Notes: generated from the sequence alone by a model not told the origin. DNA of 47,994 nt from Prevotella sp. AGR2160 (GCF_000424185.1 NZ_AUJK01000021.1:1-47994), one strand, 5' to 3'; positions 15,205-22,756 are shown, counted from the first letter of the stretch. Made by a program: numbers and translations.

Positions 15205-16110
15205 TTACTTCTTTACTTTTTTACTTTTAGCCTGAGGAACGGGTGCTGTTGCGGGCTTCTCCTCCGGAGCTACGATGCTCTTCAGTTCAAGGGTGAAGAT
15301 CAGGGTGCTGTACGGCGCAATCTCACCGGCACGACGGGAGCCATAGGCAAGGTCGTAAGGGATATAGAGTTCCCACTTACTGCCTACGGGCATCATCGTC
15401 AGCGCCTCTGTCCAGCCCTTGATGAGACCGTTGGCGCGGAACTTGTCGCTCTTGGCACCATGTTTCTCCGTGGAGTCGAAAACCTTGCCGTCGATGGTCT
15501 TACCCTCATAGACGACCTCCACCTCATCGGTGGCCTTCGGCACGGGACCATTGCCCTCTACGAGGACCTTATACTGCAGACCATCGGGGAGGACTTTCAC
15601 ACCGGGTTTCTTGGCATTCTCAGCAAGCCATTTCTTACCAACGGCAGCCTGGGCATCCTCCTGATACTGACGGGCTTTCTTCACATTGAAGAGAGTCGTG
15701 TCCTTAGCCAGGGCAGCCTGGAAGCCCTTGATGAAATGGCTACGGGAGACAGCACCGTTGTTCTGCAACTGCTCCTTGACGCCCGGGAAGATACGGTCGG
15801 CGACCATCTGGGCGATGACATGTCCGGCGATGCGGGCATTCATCTTCGGATCTTCCGTCTCGTTGATGACCTCATTGAAACCATCGATGAAGTCGGCGAC
15901 ATGGGCGGAATCAACCTTATAACTCTGTTTGACAAACGGCATCAGTCCGTCGGTGGCGGCATAGCCGGCGGCGAAGGAGAGGGTGTCCATCGGCGTAGTG
16001 AGGGCCGTGGTAACTAGCTTCTTCACCTGTTTTTTCTTATCGTTCTTCGGCGCTGCCGTCATAGAGAGGGCGGCGAGGGCGAGAACGGAGAAAAGAAAGA
16101 TTTTTTTCAT
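15205..16110 (-). CDS. FKBP-type peptidyl-prolyl isomerase (exported, Lys-rich tail)
   Basis: 301 residues. The signal peptide MKKIFLFSVLALAALSMTAA targets it to the periplasm. Residues ~40-165 form the FkpA/Mip-type helical dimerisation domain (FAAGYAATDGLMPFVKQ, MNARIAGHVIAQM). The FKBP domain follows at ~170-280: LQYKVLVEGNGPVPKATDEV, YEGKTIDGKVFDS, LIKGWTEAL, WELYIPYDLAYGSR. The tail APVPQAKSKKVKK is basic and disordered. It folds or chaperones envelope proteins. The gene sits one base downstream of a second FKBP gene, so both are in one operon. Confidence 0.93.
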   Translation of the reverse strand: MKKIFLFSVLALAALSMTAAPKNDKKKQVKKLVTTALTTPMDTLSFAAGYAATDGLMPFVKQSYKVDSAHVADFIDGFNEVINETEDPKMNARIAGHVIAQMVADRIFPGVKEQLQNNGAVSRSHFIKGFQAALAKDTTLFNVKKARQYQEDAQAAVGKKWLAENAKKPGVKVLPDGLQYKVLVEGNGPVPKATDEVEVVYEGKTIDGKVFDSTEKHGAKSDKFRANGLIKGWTEALTMMPVGSKWELYIPYDLAYGSRRAGEIAPYSTLIFTLELKSIVAPEEKPATAPVPQAKSKKVKK

Positions 16111-16111
16111 T

Positions 16112-16984
16112 TTATTTTACCTCAATCAACTGAATCTTGAAGATCAGAGCGGAGAAGGGCTTGATGGGGCCCTGCTCACGCTCACCATAACCGAGATTGG
16201 CGGGGATATAGACCTCCCAGGTAGAACCCTGGGGCATATGCATCAGCGCCTCTGTCCATCCGCGGATGACCTGGTTAGCGCGGAGCTCTACGGGCTCACC
16301 ACGCTTGAAGGAAGAGTCGAAGACCTTTCCGTCAATCGTCTTACCCTCATAGTTGACCTTCACCAGAGAGGTATCCTTGGCCATCGGGCCATGACCCTCT
16401 GTAATGACACGGTACTGAACGCCGGAGGGAAGGGTCTTCACGCCGGCCTTATGCTTGTTGGAAGCCATCCACTGATCATTCTTCTTTTTCCAGGGACCAT
16501 AGACCTTCGACATGGCCTGAGCCTTGACAGCCATCATCTTGGCCTGTGCGATCTGACCAGCCTGCTCTACCGTCCACTTAGCCTTCTTGCCCGTGGTACC
16601 AGCGATGAAACCTGCCATGAAGTTCTTCAGGGAGATCGTCTTCGTAGAATCATCACCGAAGACCTCGTGGTTGATACCCTTGATCATCTGGTTACTGATC
16701 TGCTGACCGATCTGCACACCGGCATAGTAGGCGGCTTTCTTCTTGTCGTCACCGGCATTGGCACCATCCTGCAGACCCTTGACGAACTCATCCATATAAG
16801 CGGTATCGACACCCATACGCTGAACAAGGAAGTCCTTCAGACCCTGCGTCTGAGAGAGACCGAGGGCATAGGACATCGTGTCGACATCATTCTTCAGATC
16901 CGCCTTCGGCGTGGAATTGCCGCAGCTCGTGAATGTGAGGGCTGCGAGCACAACAGCAAATGCTGCTACAAAAATTTTCTTCAT
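16112..16984 (-). CDS. FKBP-type peptidyl-prolyl isomerase lipoprotein
   Basis: 290 residues. The N-terminus MKKIFVAAFAVVLAALTFTSC ends in a lipobox, so it is membrane-anchored by lipid. The helical N-terminal domain (DTMSYALGLSQTQGLKDFLV, AAYYAGVQIGQQISNQMI) and FKBP domain (VQYRVITEGHGPMAKDTSLV, YEGKTIDGKVFDSSFKRGEP, VIRGWTEALMHMPQG, YIPANLGYGEREQG) parallel the neighbouring gene, a tandem duplication. I set the start at the signal peptide; the frame upstream runs through a family C repeat and is not coding. Confidence 0.93.
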   Translation of the reverse strand: MKKIFVAAFAVVLAALTFTSCGNSTPKADLKNDVDTMSYALGLSQTQGLKDFLVQRMGVDTAYMDEFVKGLQDGANAGDDKKKAAYYAGVQIGQQISNQMIKGINHEVFGDDSTKTISLKNFMAGFIAGTTGKKAKWTVEQAGQIAQAKMMAVKAQAMSKVYGPWKKKNDQWMASNKHKAGVKTLPSGVQYRVITEGHGPMAKDTSLVKVNYEGKTIDGKVFDSSFKRGEPVELRANQVIRGWTEALMHMPQGSTWEVYIPANLGYGEREQGPIKPFSALIFKIQLIEVK

Positions 16985-17030
16985 TATTGTTTTTTCGTTG
17001 TTAGTTTTCTTTTCAACTACATCTGCGCTT

Positions 17031-17068
17031 CCTTGCGCTTGCAAAGCGCAAGCACCCAACGGCACGCC
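17031..17068. repeat. Palindromic repeat family C
   Basis: Perfect palindrome CTTGCGCTT-gca-AAGCGCAAG followed by CACCCAACGGCACGCC. Other copies at 19515, 20218 and 25341. It lies between two FKBP genes. Confidence 0.85.
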
Positions 17069-17088
17069 ATAGGAGGCGGCTTTGAACC

Positions 17089-17110
17089 TCCCCTCCCTTT
17101 GGGGGAGGGG
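17089..17110. repeat. Palindromic repeat family D
   Basis: CCCCTCCC-tttg-GGGGAGGGG, 15 bp past the stop of the cytoplasmic FKBP gene. Confidence 0.75.
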
Positions 17111-17124
17111 TCGGGGGTGAGGCT

Positions 17125-17709
17125 TTATTTTACTTTGATGAGCTCAACATCGAAGATAAGGGTGGCGAAGGGCGGGATGGACTGGCCGGCGCCACGCTCA
17201 CCATAGCCGAGCTGGTAAGGGATGAAGAAGCGGTATTTCGCACCTTCCTGCATGAGCTGCAGACCTTCCGTCCAACCGGCGATGACCTGGTTCAGAGGGA
17301 AGGTGGCCGTCTGGCCGCGGTCGTAGGAGGAGTCGAACTTCTGTCCGTTGATGAGCGTACCCTCATAATGGCACTCCACCTCATCGGTAGCCTTCGGACG
17401 CTGGCCATTGCCCTCACGGAGCACCTGGTACTGCAGACCACTGGCGGTGGTGATGACACCGGGTTTCTTGCCGTTCTCCTCGAGGAACTGCTGTCCCTCA
17501 GCCTTCAGCTTCGCAGTCATCTCGGCATTCTTCTGCTCGAAGAACTGCTGCACGAGCTGCTGAGCCTCAGCATCGGTGATCTGCGGTTCACGATCTGCGA
17601 GGACATCCTTGATGGCGGCAGCGAAGTCGTCGATATTGAGGTCTTGCGCTCCCATGTCATGGAGCTGGCGGCCAATGCTCAGGCCGAGGGCGTAACTTAC
17701 TTGATTCAT
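17125..17709 (-). CDS. FKBP-type peptidyl-prolyl isomerase (no signal peptide)
   Basis: 194 residues, the third FKBP in a row. It starts MNQVSYALGLSIGRQLHDMG with no signal sequence, so it is probably cytoplasmic. An N-terminal Mip/FklB-like helical domain (~1-85, with QLVQQFFEQKNAEMTAKLKA coiled coil) is followed by FKBP motifs YQVLREGNGQRPKATDEVE, YEGTLINGQKFDSSYDRGQ, VIAGWTEGLQLMQEG and YGERGAGQSIPPFATLIFDV. Promoter at 17762-17769. The 140-bp gap to the next FKBP gene holds family C and D repeats, so transcription may or may not continue. Confidence 0.93.
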   Translation of the reverse strand: MNQVSYALGLSIGRQLHDMGAQDLNIDDFAAAIKDVLADREPQITDAEAQQLVQQFFEQKNAEMTAKLKAEGQQFLEENGKKPGVITTASGLQYQVLREGNGQRPKATDEVECHYEGTLINGQKFDSSYDRGQTATFPLNQVIAGWTEGLQLMQEGAKYRFFIPYQLGYGERGAGQSIPPFATLIFDVELIKVK

Positions 17710-17761
17710 ATTCGTTTTTTCTTTCTGTTAAGAGAATTGTATAATTATTTGAAAACGAACG

Positions 17762-17820
17762 CAAAGGTAATGAATTTTATTGGTTTTCGGTACTTCTTTC
17801 AGAAAAAATTACTATCTTTG
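17762..17820. promoter_or_regulatory. Divergent promoters: FKBP gene (minus) and sirtuin gene (plus)
   Basis: Minus strand TACCTTTG at 17762-17769 drives the FKBP gene; plus strand TATCTTTG at 17813-17820 drives the sirtuin gene. The two boxes are ~44 bp apart and face away from each other. Confidence 0.65.
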
Positions 17821-17846
17821 TGGAAAGTTTAATACATTTGTCGCTT

Positions 17847-18545
17847 ATGAAAAAGAAAATCGTGTTTCTCACCGGCGCCGGCATGTCGGTAGAAAGTGGT
17901 TTCAAGACCTTCCGGGGGAATGATGGGCTGTGGGAGAACTATCCCGTAGAACAGGTGGCCTCGCATGAGGGCTGGGAGGCAGACCCGACCCTTGTGACGA
18001 ATTTCTACAATATGCTTCGCAAGAAACTGTGGAAGGCGGAGCCTAACGAGGGTCACCGGCTCATCGCGGAACTGGAGAAGGACTATGATGTCGTTGTCAT
18101 CACGCAGAATGTCGACAACCTCCATGAGAAGGCTGGTTCGACAAATGTGATCCATCTCCATGGTGAGCTCACGAAGGTCTGTTCGAGTGATGACCCGTAC
18201 AACCCGAAATATATCCAGGAGCTGACGCCCGAGCACAGTGATGTCGTTCCCGGCACGAAGGCCGGTGACGGTTCACTGCTGCGCCCCTTCATCGTCTTCT
18301 TCGGTGAGAGTGTGCCGATGATCGAGCCCGCTGCCGTCGAGGTGGGGAAGGCGGACATCTTCGTCATCATCGGTACAAGTCTGAATGTCTATCCCGCCGC
18401 CGGTCTGATCCATTACACGGAGCCCGGCACACCAATCTACCTCATTGATCCCAATGCCGTCGCTGCCAGTGCCGGCACACATCAGATCACGCATATCGCA
18501 AAGGGAGCCAGCGAGGGGATGAAAGAACTGGTGGGGATGTTGTAG
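17847..18545 (+). CDS. NAD-dependent protein deacylase, sirtuin family
   Basis: 232 residues. Sirtuins remove acyl groups from lysine using NAD+. The Rossmann loop FLTGAGMSVESGFKTFRG, TQNVDNLHEKAG and catalytic H105 (IHLHGEL) are present, as are FFGESVP and IIGTSLNVYPAAG. Two oddities: only one cysteine (C112) remains of the four that usually bind structural zinc, and the class III acyl-pocket motif YxxR reads Y54-N-M-L57, with arginine one position late. Zinc-ligand loss is common in Bacteroidetes sirtuins. Start at the ATG before KKKIVFLTG. The TAG stop belongs to a family A palindrome. Confidence 0.93.
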   Translation: MKKKIVFLTGAGMSVESGFKTFRGNDGLWENYPVEQVASHEGWEADPTLVTNFYNMLRKKLWKAEPNEGHRLIAELEKDYDVVVITQNVDNLHEKAGSTNVIHLHGELTKVCSSDDPYNPKYIQELTPEHSDVVPGTKAGDGSLLRPFIVFFGESVPMIEPAAVEVGKADIFVIIGTSLNVYPAAGLIHYTEPGTPIYLIDPNAVAASAGTHQITHIAKGASEGMKELVGML

Positions 18546-18567
18546 GGACATCATTTATTATGTTCCG
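18543..18567 (+). repeat. Palindromic repeat family A, overlapping the sirtuin stop
   Basis: TAG at 18543-18545 is the stop codon; the palindrome continues GGACATCAT...ATTATGTTCCG. Confidence 0.85.
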
Positions 18568-18578
18568 AAACACCAGAC

Positions 18579-18602
18579 AAAATATGATCAAGCATGTCCC
18601 TA
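18579..18602 (-). repeat. Palindromic repeat family A, overlapping the ribD stop
   Basis: Opposite orientation to the preceding copy. On the minus strand TAGGGACATGC starts with the ribD stop codon. The pair ends two convergent genes and can act as a shared 3' hairpin. Confidence 0.8.
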
Positions 18603-19502
18603 CCGGCGGAAATGGAGGATCAGTTGCTGATCGAACAACTCACGGCGGACGATGACGGCCGTGGCGGGAACCTGCGGGGCATGCGTTCCATCGGTAACGG
18701 TCTTGTCGAGGGCGATCTCCATGCGGATCTCATCCCATAAGTCGGCATCGAGAAAACTCTGCAGTGTCTTCGCGCCACCTTCGACGATCAAGGATTGGCC
18801 CATCTCGTCCCATGGAATAGGATGATCATGGGAAATCATGAAACGCTTCGGATCTTTGCCTACCCATTCGCGGACGTTCAACTTCGGCTGGTCACGATCC
18901 CAGGTAGTATGACCGACGAGGATGGAATCATACTCAGCACGGAGGCGATGGGAGAGCATCTGAGTCCAAGGCGTGGAGATCATCGTCGGCCGGAAATGAT
19001 CATCGATGAAGCCGTTGGCCGTCTGTGCCCATTTCAGCAGGATATACGGGCGGTTCTTCTCATTGACGGTCATAAACTGAATGTTACTCTCGATGCATTC
19101 TTTCTCGAGGACACCAACGGTCACCTCTATCCCCGCCTCACGGATCTTCCGAATACCTCTGCCCTGCACCTTCGCGAAAGGATCGACGCAGCCGCAAACG
19201 ACACGGCGCACGCCCTTGCGGATGATGAGGTCACAGCATGGCGGCGTCTTGCCCCAGTGACTGCAAGGCTCGAGACTAACATAGATGGTGGCACCGGGGA
19301 GCAACGGCTCATCTTCCGGTTTCACGGAACGGAAGGCGTTGACCTCGGCATGGGGACCGCCGTAAGCAGAGGTATAACCCTCGCCGATGATGCGGTCGTC
19401 AGCACTGACGATGACGGCACCCACCGACGGGTTCGGTTTCGCCCGCAACAGGCCATTCTTGGCAAGTTGCAGGCATCGATACATATAATATTCGTCCTTC
19501 AT
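18600..19502 (-). CDS. ribD: Bifunctional riboflavin biosynthesis protein RibD
   Basis: 300 residues, shorter than the usual ~345-370. The N-terminal deaminase domain has the zinc site H51-A-E53 and C80/C89 (LEPCSHWGKTPPC) and converts the GTP-derived pyrimidine. The C-terminal reductase domain (KWAQTANGFIDD, SILVGHTTWDRDQPKLNVRE, SLIVEGGAKTLQSF) reduces the ribosyl group with NADPH. The reductase seems to lack ~30-40 residues between RFMISHDHPIPWDEM and LIVEGG, part of the usual cofactor-binding region. The start at MKDEYYMYRC matches the family; upstream frame is a repeat. It is the last gene of the minus-strand run beginning with pyrE. Confidence 0.92.
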   Translation of the reverse strand: MKDEYYMYRCLQLAKNGLLRAKPNPSVGAVIVSADDRIIGEGYTSAYGGPHAEVNAFRSVKPEDEPLLPGATIYVSLEPCSHWGKTPPCCDLIIRKGVRRVVCGCVDPFAKVQGRGIRKIREAGIEVTVGVLEKECIESNIQFMTVNEKNRPYILLKWAQTANGFIDDHFRPTMISTPWTQMLSHRLRAEYDSILVGHTTWDRDQPKLNVREWVGKDPKRFMISHDHPIPWDEMGQSLIVEGGAKTLQSFLDADLWDEIRMEIALDKTVTDGTHAPQVPATAVIVRRELFDQQLILHFRR

Positions 19503-19514
19503 AATTCGTAGTCT

Positions 19515-19554
19515 TTCTTGTGCTTGCAAAGCAAAAGCACACAACGGCAGGCCC
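19515..19554. repeat. Palindromic repeat family C
   Basis: CTTGTGCTTGCAAAGC with one arm decayed, then ACACAACGGCAGGCC; it fills the gap between the lipoprotein gene and ribD. Confidence 0.8.
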
Positions 19555-19556
19555 AA

Positions 19557-20177
19557 TTAATTTCCTATGGTTAATGTTCTTCCGGCGGCATAGCTGACGA
19601 TATAGCGCATGAGGGCCTCACCGTCGGCGCCACTCGTGATGGCTCCCGTCCACAGATTATACGTACGGTGGCACTTCGGGCAGACGACCTCATTGGACGA
19701 GCTCGTCGACCAGACCAACGGACTGTTGATATTCGTGTTCACGCAGTTGGGGCATTGCGCGTCCCACGCCATCGGCTGTTGGGACCAAGAGGAATAACAG
19801 AGGAACAATCCGTTGTTCGCTCCCAGATAGAATATATTTGAACTACCGACGGTATAGCGCTTCTCCAAATCGGAGAGCGTGATGGTCTCCGATTTCCCTG
19901 TAGAGGAGGTAGTGACGACCTGTACGGCTCCATTGTAGCTCTTCAGACTGACCTTCACCACTGTTCCCGGTGAGCTGACGGCCGTCTCCAGGAGTGTTCC
20001 TATATGTGTGCTTAGGTCGACATATAGGCGCGTGGGGTAATAGCGGCTGATGGGATCCTGGCCACAAGAAGAAAGAAGGACTAAAACCATCACAACCCCT
20101 AGGCCTCTCCCAGCCCTCCCTAAAAGGGAGGACTTAGAAAGAGCATGAAGGAGGGAGGATATTTTCTGTTTGATCAT
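19557..20177 (-). CDS. Lipoprotein with two CPxC pairs (Rieske-like or zinc-ribbon-like)
   Basis: 206 residues from the ATG at 20177 (an ATG two codons earlier is possible). The signal peptide ends LVLLSSC with the lipid-bearing cysteine at ~38. The C-terminal half shows AQCPNC and, ~27 residues later, VVCPKCHRTYNLWTGA, spaced like the two iron-binding loops of Rieske proteins but with Cys-Cys pairs in place of Cys-His, so a rubredoxin- or zinc-ribbon-type metal site is equally possible. Residues ~16-26 of the leader (SSLLGRAGRGL) are encoded by a copy of the family D palindrome, which has therefore become part of the signal peptide. Function unknown; it lies between argH and ribD. Confidence 0.75.
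   Translation of the reverse strand: MIKQKISSLLHALSKSSLLGRAGRGLGVVMVLVLLSSCGQDPISRYYPTRLYVDLSTHIGTLLETAVSSPGTVVKVSLKSYNGAVQVVTTSSTGKSETITLSDLEKRYTVGSSNIFYLGANNGLFLCYSSWSQQPMAWDAQCPNCVNTNINSPLVWSTSSSNEVVCPKCHRTYNLWTGAITSGADGEALMRYIVSYAAGRTLTIGN
20101..20133 (-). repeat. Family D repeat inside the lipoprotein signal peptide
   Basis: Minus strand CCTCCC-tttta-GGGAGG then GCTGGGAGAGGCCT, matching the 11704-11736 copy in order and spacing. It encodes ~11 residues just before the hydrophobic core. Confidence 0.8.
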
Positions 20178-20217
20178 TCGCAATCGTTTATATTGTTGCG
20201 CCTAGCATTTTGCGCTT

Positions 20218-20256
20218 CCTTGTGCTTGCAAAGCACAAGCACATGACGGCAAGCCC
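20218..20256. repeat. Palindromic repeat family C
   Basis: CTTGTGCTTGCAAAGCACAAG with ACATGACGGCAAGCCC, immediately past the argH stop. Confidence 0.85.
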
Positions 20257-20259
20257 AAC

Positions 20260-21597
20260 TTACCCCAGTAACTTCTCCACAGCACTGGCGACCTTCTCGA
20301 AATGGAAACGGGAGATATTCTCGTCCATGAGGGCGGAGATCTTGTCATTGCAGAGATTACCGATACTGCCCGCATGGGTGTGGTGGATATTCTTGTCAGG
20401 CGTGAAGGTACCGGCCTCGATCTCCAACCCCACCTTCTTATAAGCATCACGGAACGGCATACCGGCGGCAGCAAGGCGGTTAACCTCCTCTACAGAGAAG
20501 ATCGGATCATACATCGGGTTATCAAGGATATGCTCGTTGACCTCCATCTTATTGATGATATAGGCCGTCATCTGCAAACAGTCCTCCAGTTCACCAAAAG
20601 CCGGAAGGAAAACTTCCTTGATAATCTGCAGGTCACGGAAATAGCCACAGGGGAGGTTGTTCATGATCATCATGACCTGTTGCGGCAAACTCTGGATCTT
20701 GTTACTCTTCGCGCGGATGAGCTCGAAGACATCTGGGTTCTTCTTATGCGGCATGATACTCGACCCTGTGGTACACTCCTTCGGCAGATGGACGAAGCCG
20801 AAATTCTGACAGTTGAACATGCAGGCATCCATGGCCAGTTTGGCCAGTGTGCCGGCGACGGTGGCGAGGGCGAAGGCGACATTACGCTCCATCTTGCCAC
20901 GGCCCATCTGGGCATACACTACATTATAATCCATGGAGTCGAAGCCGAGGAGGTCCGTCGTCATCTGACGGTTCAGGGGGAACGAGGAGCCATAGCCGGC
21001 GGCAGAGCCCAGCGGGTTACGGTTGGTCATGCGCCAGGCAGCCTCGAGGAAGAACATGTCATCAACAAGGCTCTCGGCATAGGCGCCGAACCACAGGCCG
21101 AAGCTCGAGGGCATGGCGATCTGCAGATGGGTATAGCCGGGCATGAGGACATCCTTATACTGGTTACTCTTCTGGATGAGCTCATCGAAGAGGATCTTCA
21201 CATGGTCGACCACCTCGTGGAGCTCATGGCGCGTGAAGAGTTTCAGGTCGAGAAGTACCTGATCGTTACGGGAGCGGCCGGAGTGGATCTTCTTGCCGAT
21301 ATCGCCAAGCTTGTCGGTGAGCATCAGCTCCACCTGAGAGTGGACATCCTCCACACCGTCTTCGATGACGAACTTCCCGTCCTCGGCTAGCTGGTAGATC
21401 TTTTTCAGTTCTACCAATAGAACTTCAAGTTCATCCTTCTTGAGCAAGCCGATGGACTCGAGCATGGTGATATGAGCCATGGAGCCGAGGACATCATATT
21501 TGGCGAGATAGAGGTCGAGCTCACGGTCACGGCCGACGGTGAACCGCTCTATCTCCTTGTTGACTTCAAAATTCTTTTCCCACAGTTTATGTGCCAT
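20260..21597 (-). CDS. argH: Argininosuccinate lyase
   Basis: 445 residues, normal length. It splits argininosuccinate into arginine and fumarate, the last step of arginine synthesis. The fumarase/aspartase superfamily signature GSSIMPHKKNPDVFELIR carries the catalytic serine loop; HSGRSRNDQVLLDLKLF and PGYTHLQIAMPSSFGLW are the other conserved boxes. Start MAHKLWEKNFEVNKEIE. It follows the SRPBCC gene by 40 bp in the pyrE run. argG, argF and other arginine genes are not in the window. Confidence 0.96.
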   Translation of the reverse strand: MAHKLWEKNFEVNKEIERFTVGRDRELDLYLAKYDVLGSMAHITMLESIGLLKKDELEVLLVELKKIYQLAEDGKFVIEDGVEDVHSQVELMLTDKLGDIGKKIHSGRSRNDQVLLDLKLFTRHELHEVVDHVKILFDELIQKSNQYKDVLMPGYTHLQIAMPSSFGLWFGAYAESLVDDMFFLEAAWRMTNRNPLGSAAGYGSSFPLNRQMTTDLLGFDSMDYNVVYAQMGRGKMERNVAFALATVAGTLAKLAMDACMFNCQNFGFVHLPKECTTGSSIMPHKKNPDVFELIRAKSNKIQSLPQQVMMIMNNLPCGYFRDLQIIKEVFLPAFGELEDCLQMTAYIINKMEVNEHILDNPMYDPIFSVEEVNRLAAAGMPFRDAYKKVGLEIEAGTFTPDKNIHHTHAGSIGNLCNDKISALMDENISRFHFEKVASAVEKLLG

Positions 21598-21637
21598 AGT
21601 GTATTTCTTTTGATGGATTGAAAAGGGGCAGCAAATG

Positions 21638-22045
21638 TCAGAAGGGAATGCCGGCGATGGCCTCAGCGATCTTGTCGAGGGCCTCCTGGAGCGGCTTCGA
21701 GACCATGCCCTTGATAAACGGATTCAGCTCGGCCTTGATGGTGAGCTTCATCTTACAGCTCTCCGTAGTCACGGGGAGGAGCTGGATCCAGAAATTGAAG
21801 GGCAGCGGGCTCTGCGCCGTCTCAAACTTGATCATCTTCGGAGCCTCGCGGTTGACGATACGCAGCGTGATGGCACCGGCAGGACTATCGATAGACATCG
21901 AGTCGGCATCGAAAGACAGCCCCTTCGCCTTATCCTCGGGGATACGGTCGCGTACCTTCTCGATATTACTCAGATCAGAGAGCATGGCATAGACGCGTTC
22001 CTGCGGTGCCGCAATGACCTTGATCGGACTTTCAAATGTTGTCAT
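21638..22045 (-). CDS. SRPBCC (START-like) family protein
   Basis: 135 residues with the polyketide-cyclase/START-like fold, a helix-grip that encloses a hydrophobic pocket. It begins with the typical strand and helix (FESPIKVIAAPQERVYAMLS) and ends with a long C-terminal helix (FIKGMVSKPLQEALDKIAEA). No signal peptide. Ligand and role are unknown. It lies between pyrE and argH, 48 and 40 bp from them, and is probably co-transcribed. Confidence 0.85.
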   Translation of the reverse strand: MTTFESPIKVIAAPQERVYAMLSDLSNIEKVRDRIPEDKAKGLSFDADSMSIDSPAGAITLRIVNREAPKMIKFETAQSPLPFNFWIQLLPVTTESCKMKLTIKAELNPFIKGMVSKPLQEALDKIAEAIAGIPF

Positions 22046-22071
22046 AATGATAATATTTTTCCCAGTTAGGA

Positions 22072-22096
22072 CGGAACATGATAAATCATGTCCCTA
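22072..22096 (-). repeat. Palindromic repeat family A, overlapping the pyrE stop
   Basis: On the minus strand TAGGGACATGATTTATCATG then TTCCG; its TAG (22096-22094) is the pyrE stop codon. Confidence 0.88.
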
Positions 22097-22726
22097 CTTT
22101 TTCCACTCACCGGGGTTCTTGCGCCACTCATGGAGGACCTCGAGGTCATCCTTGGAGACATAGCCCGTCTCGGCGGCAATCTCAATGGTATGGGCATAAT
22201 CACCGAGGGTGATGAGCTTCACGCCGGCCTCCTCGAAGGCCTGTTCAGCAACGGGGAAGCCATAGGTGTAGCTGGCCACCATACCGACAACCTCAAAACC
22301 GGCGGCACGGAGAGCGGCAACAGCCTTCAGGGAACTGCTACCCGTAGAGATCAAGTCCTCGACAACAACGACCTTACTGCCTTCGGGCAGACGACCCTCT
22401 ATCTGGTTCTTCGTGCCATGATCCTTCGGCTTCGGACGAACATAGGCATAAGGGAGCTGCAGTTCATCGGCAACGAGGGCACCCTGGGCGATGGCTCCCG
22501 TGGCGACACCGGCGACAGCCGTTGCCTCGGGGAAGTTCTCGAGGATGGCATGACAGAGCTCCAGCTTCACATAGGAGCGTACGTCAGGATAGGACAACGC
22601 AATGCGGTTATCCGTATAGATAGGAGACTTCCAGCCACTGGCCCATGTGAAGGGGTCGTTGGGTTGCAGTTTGATGGCCTTGATGCCTAACAGCTTGGAG
22701 GCGAAAGCTTTCTTTAAATCGTTCAT
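22094..22726 (-). CDS. pyrE: Orotate phosphoribosyltransferase
   Basis: 210 residues, normal length. It attaches orotate to PRPP to form orotidine monophosphate in pyrimidine synthesis. The PRPP-binding loop VVVVEDLISTGSSS, the conserved start of the fold SPIYTDNRIALSYPDVR and the catalytic-loop region YVRPKPKDHGTKNQIEG are present. The start MNDLKKAFASKLLGIKAI fits the family; the frame further upstream overlaps the promoter at 22757-22764. It heads a minus-strand run pyrE-SRPBCC-argH-lipoprotein-ribD and is divergent from argS. Confidence 0.96.
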   Translation of the reverse strand: MNDLKKAFASKLLGIKAIKLQPNDPFTWASGWKSPIYTDNRIALSYPDVRSYVKLELCHAILENFPEATAVAGVATGAIAQGALVADELQLPYAYVRPKPKDHGTKNQIEGRLPEGSKVVVVEDLISTGSSSLKAVAALRAAGFEVVGMVASYTYGFPVAEQAFEEAGVKLITLGDYAHTIEIAAETGYVSKDDLEVLHEWRKNPGEWKK

Positions 22727-22756
22727 TCTTTTCGCGTTAAATGATAGTTTTTGCTG

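Noticed and set aside
16985..17065. Longer N-terminus for the FKBP lipoprotein
   Set aside because: The added residues are encoded by a family C repeat and precede a perfect lipoprotein signal peptide.
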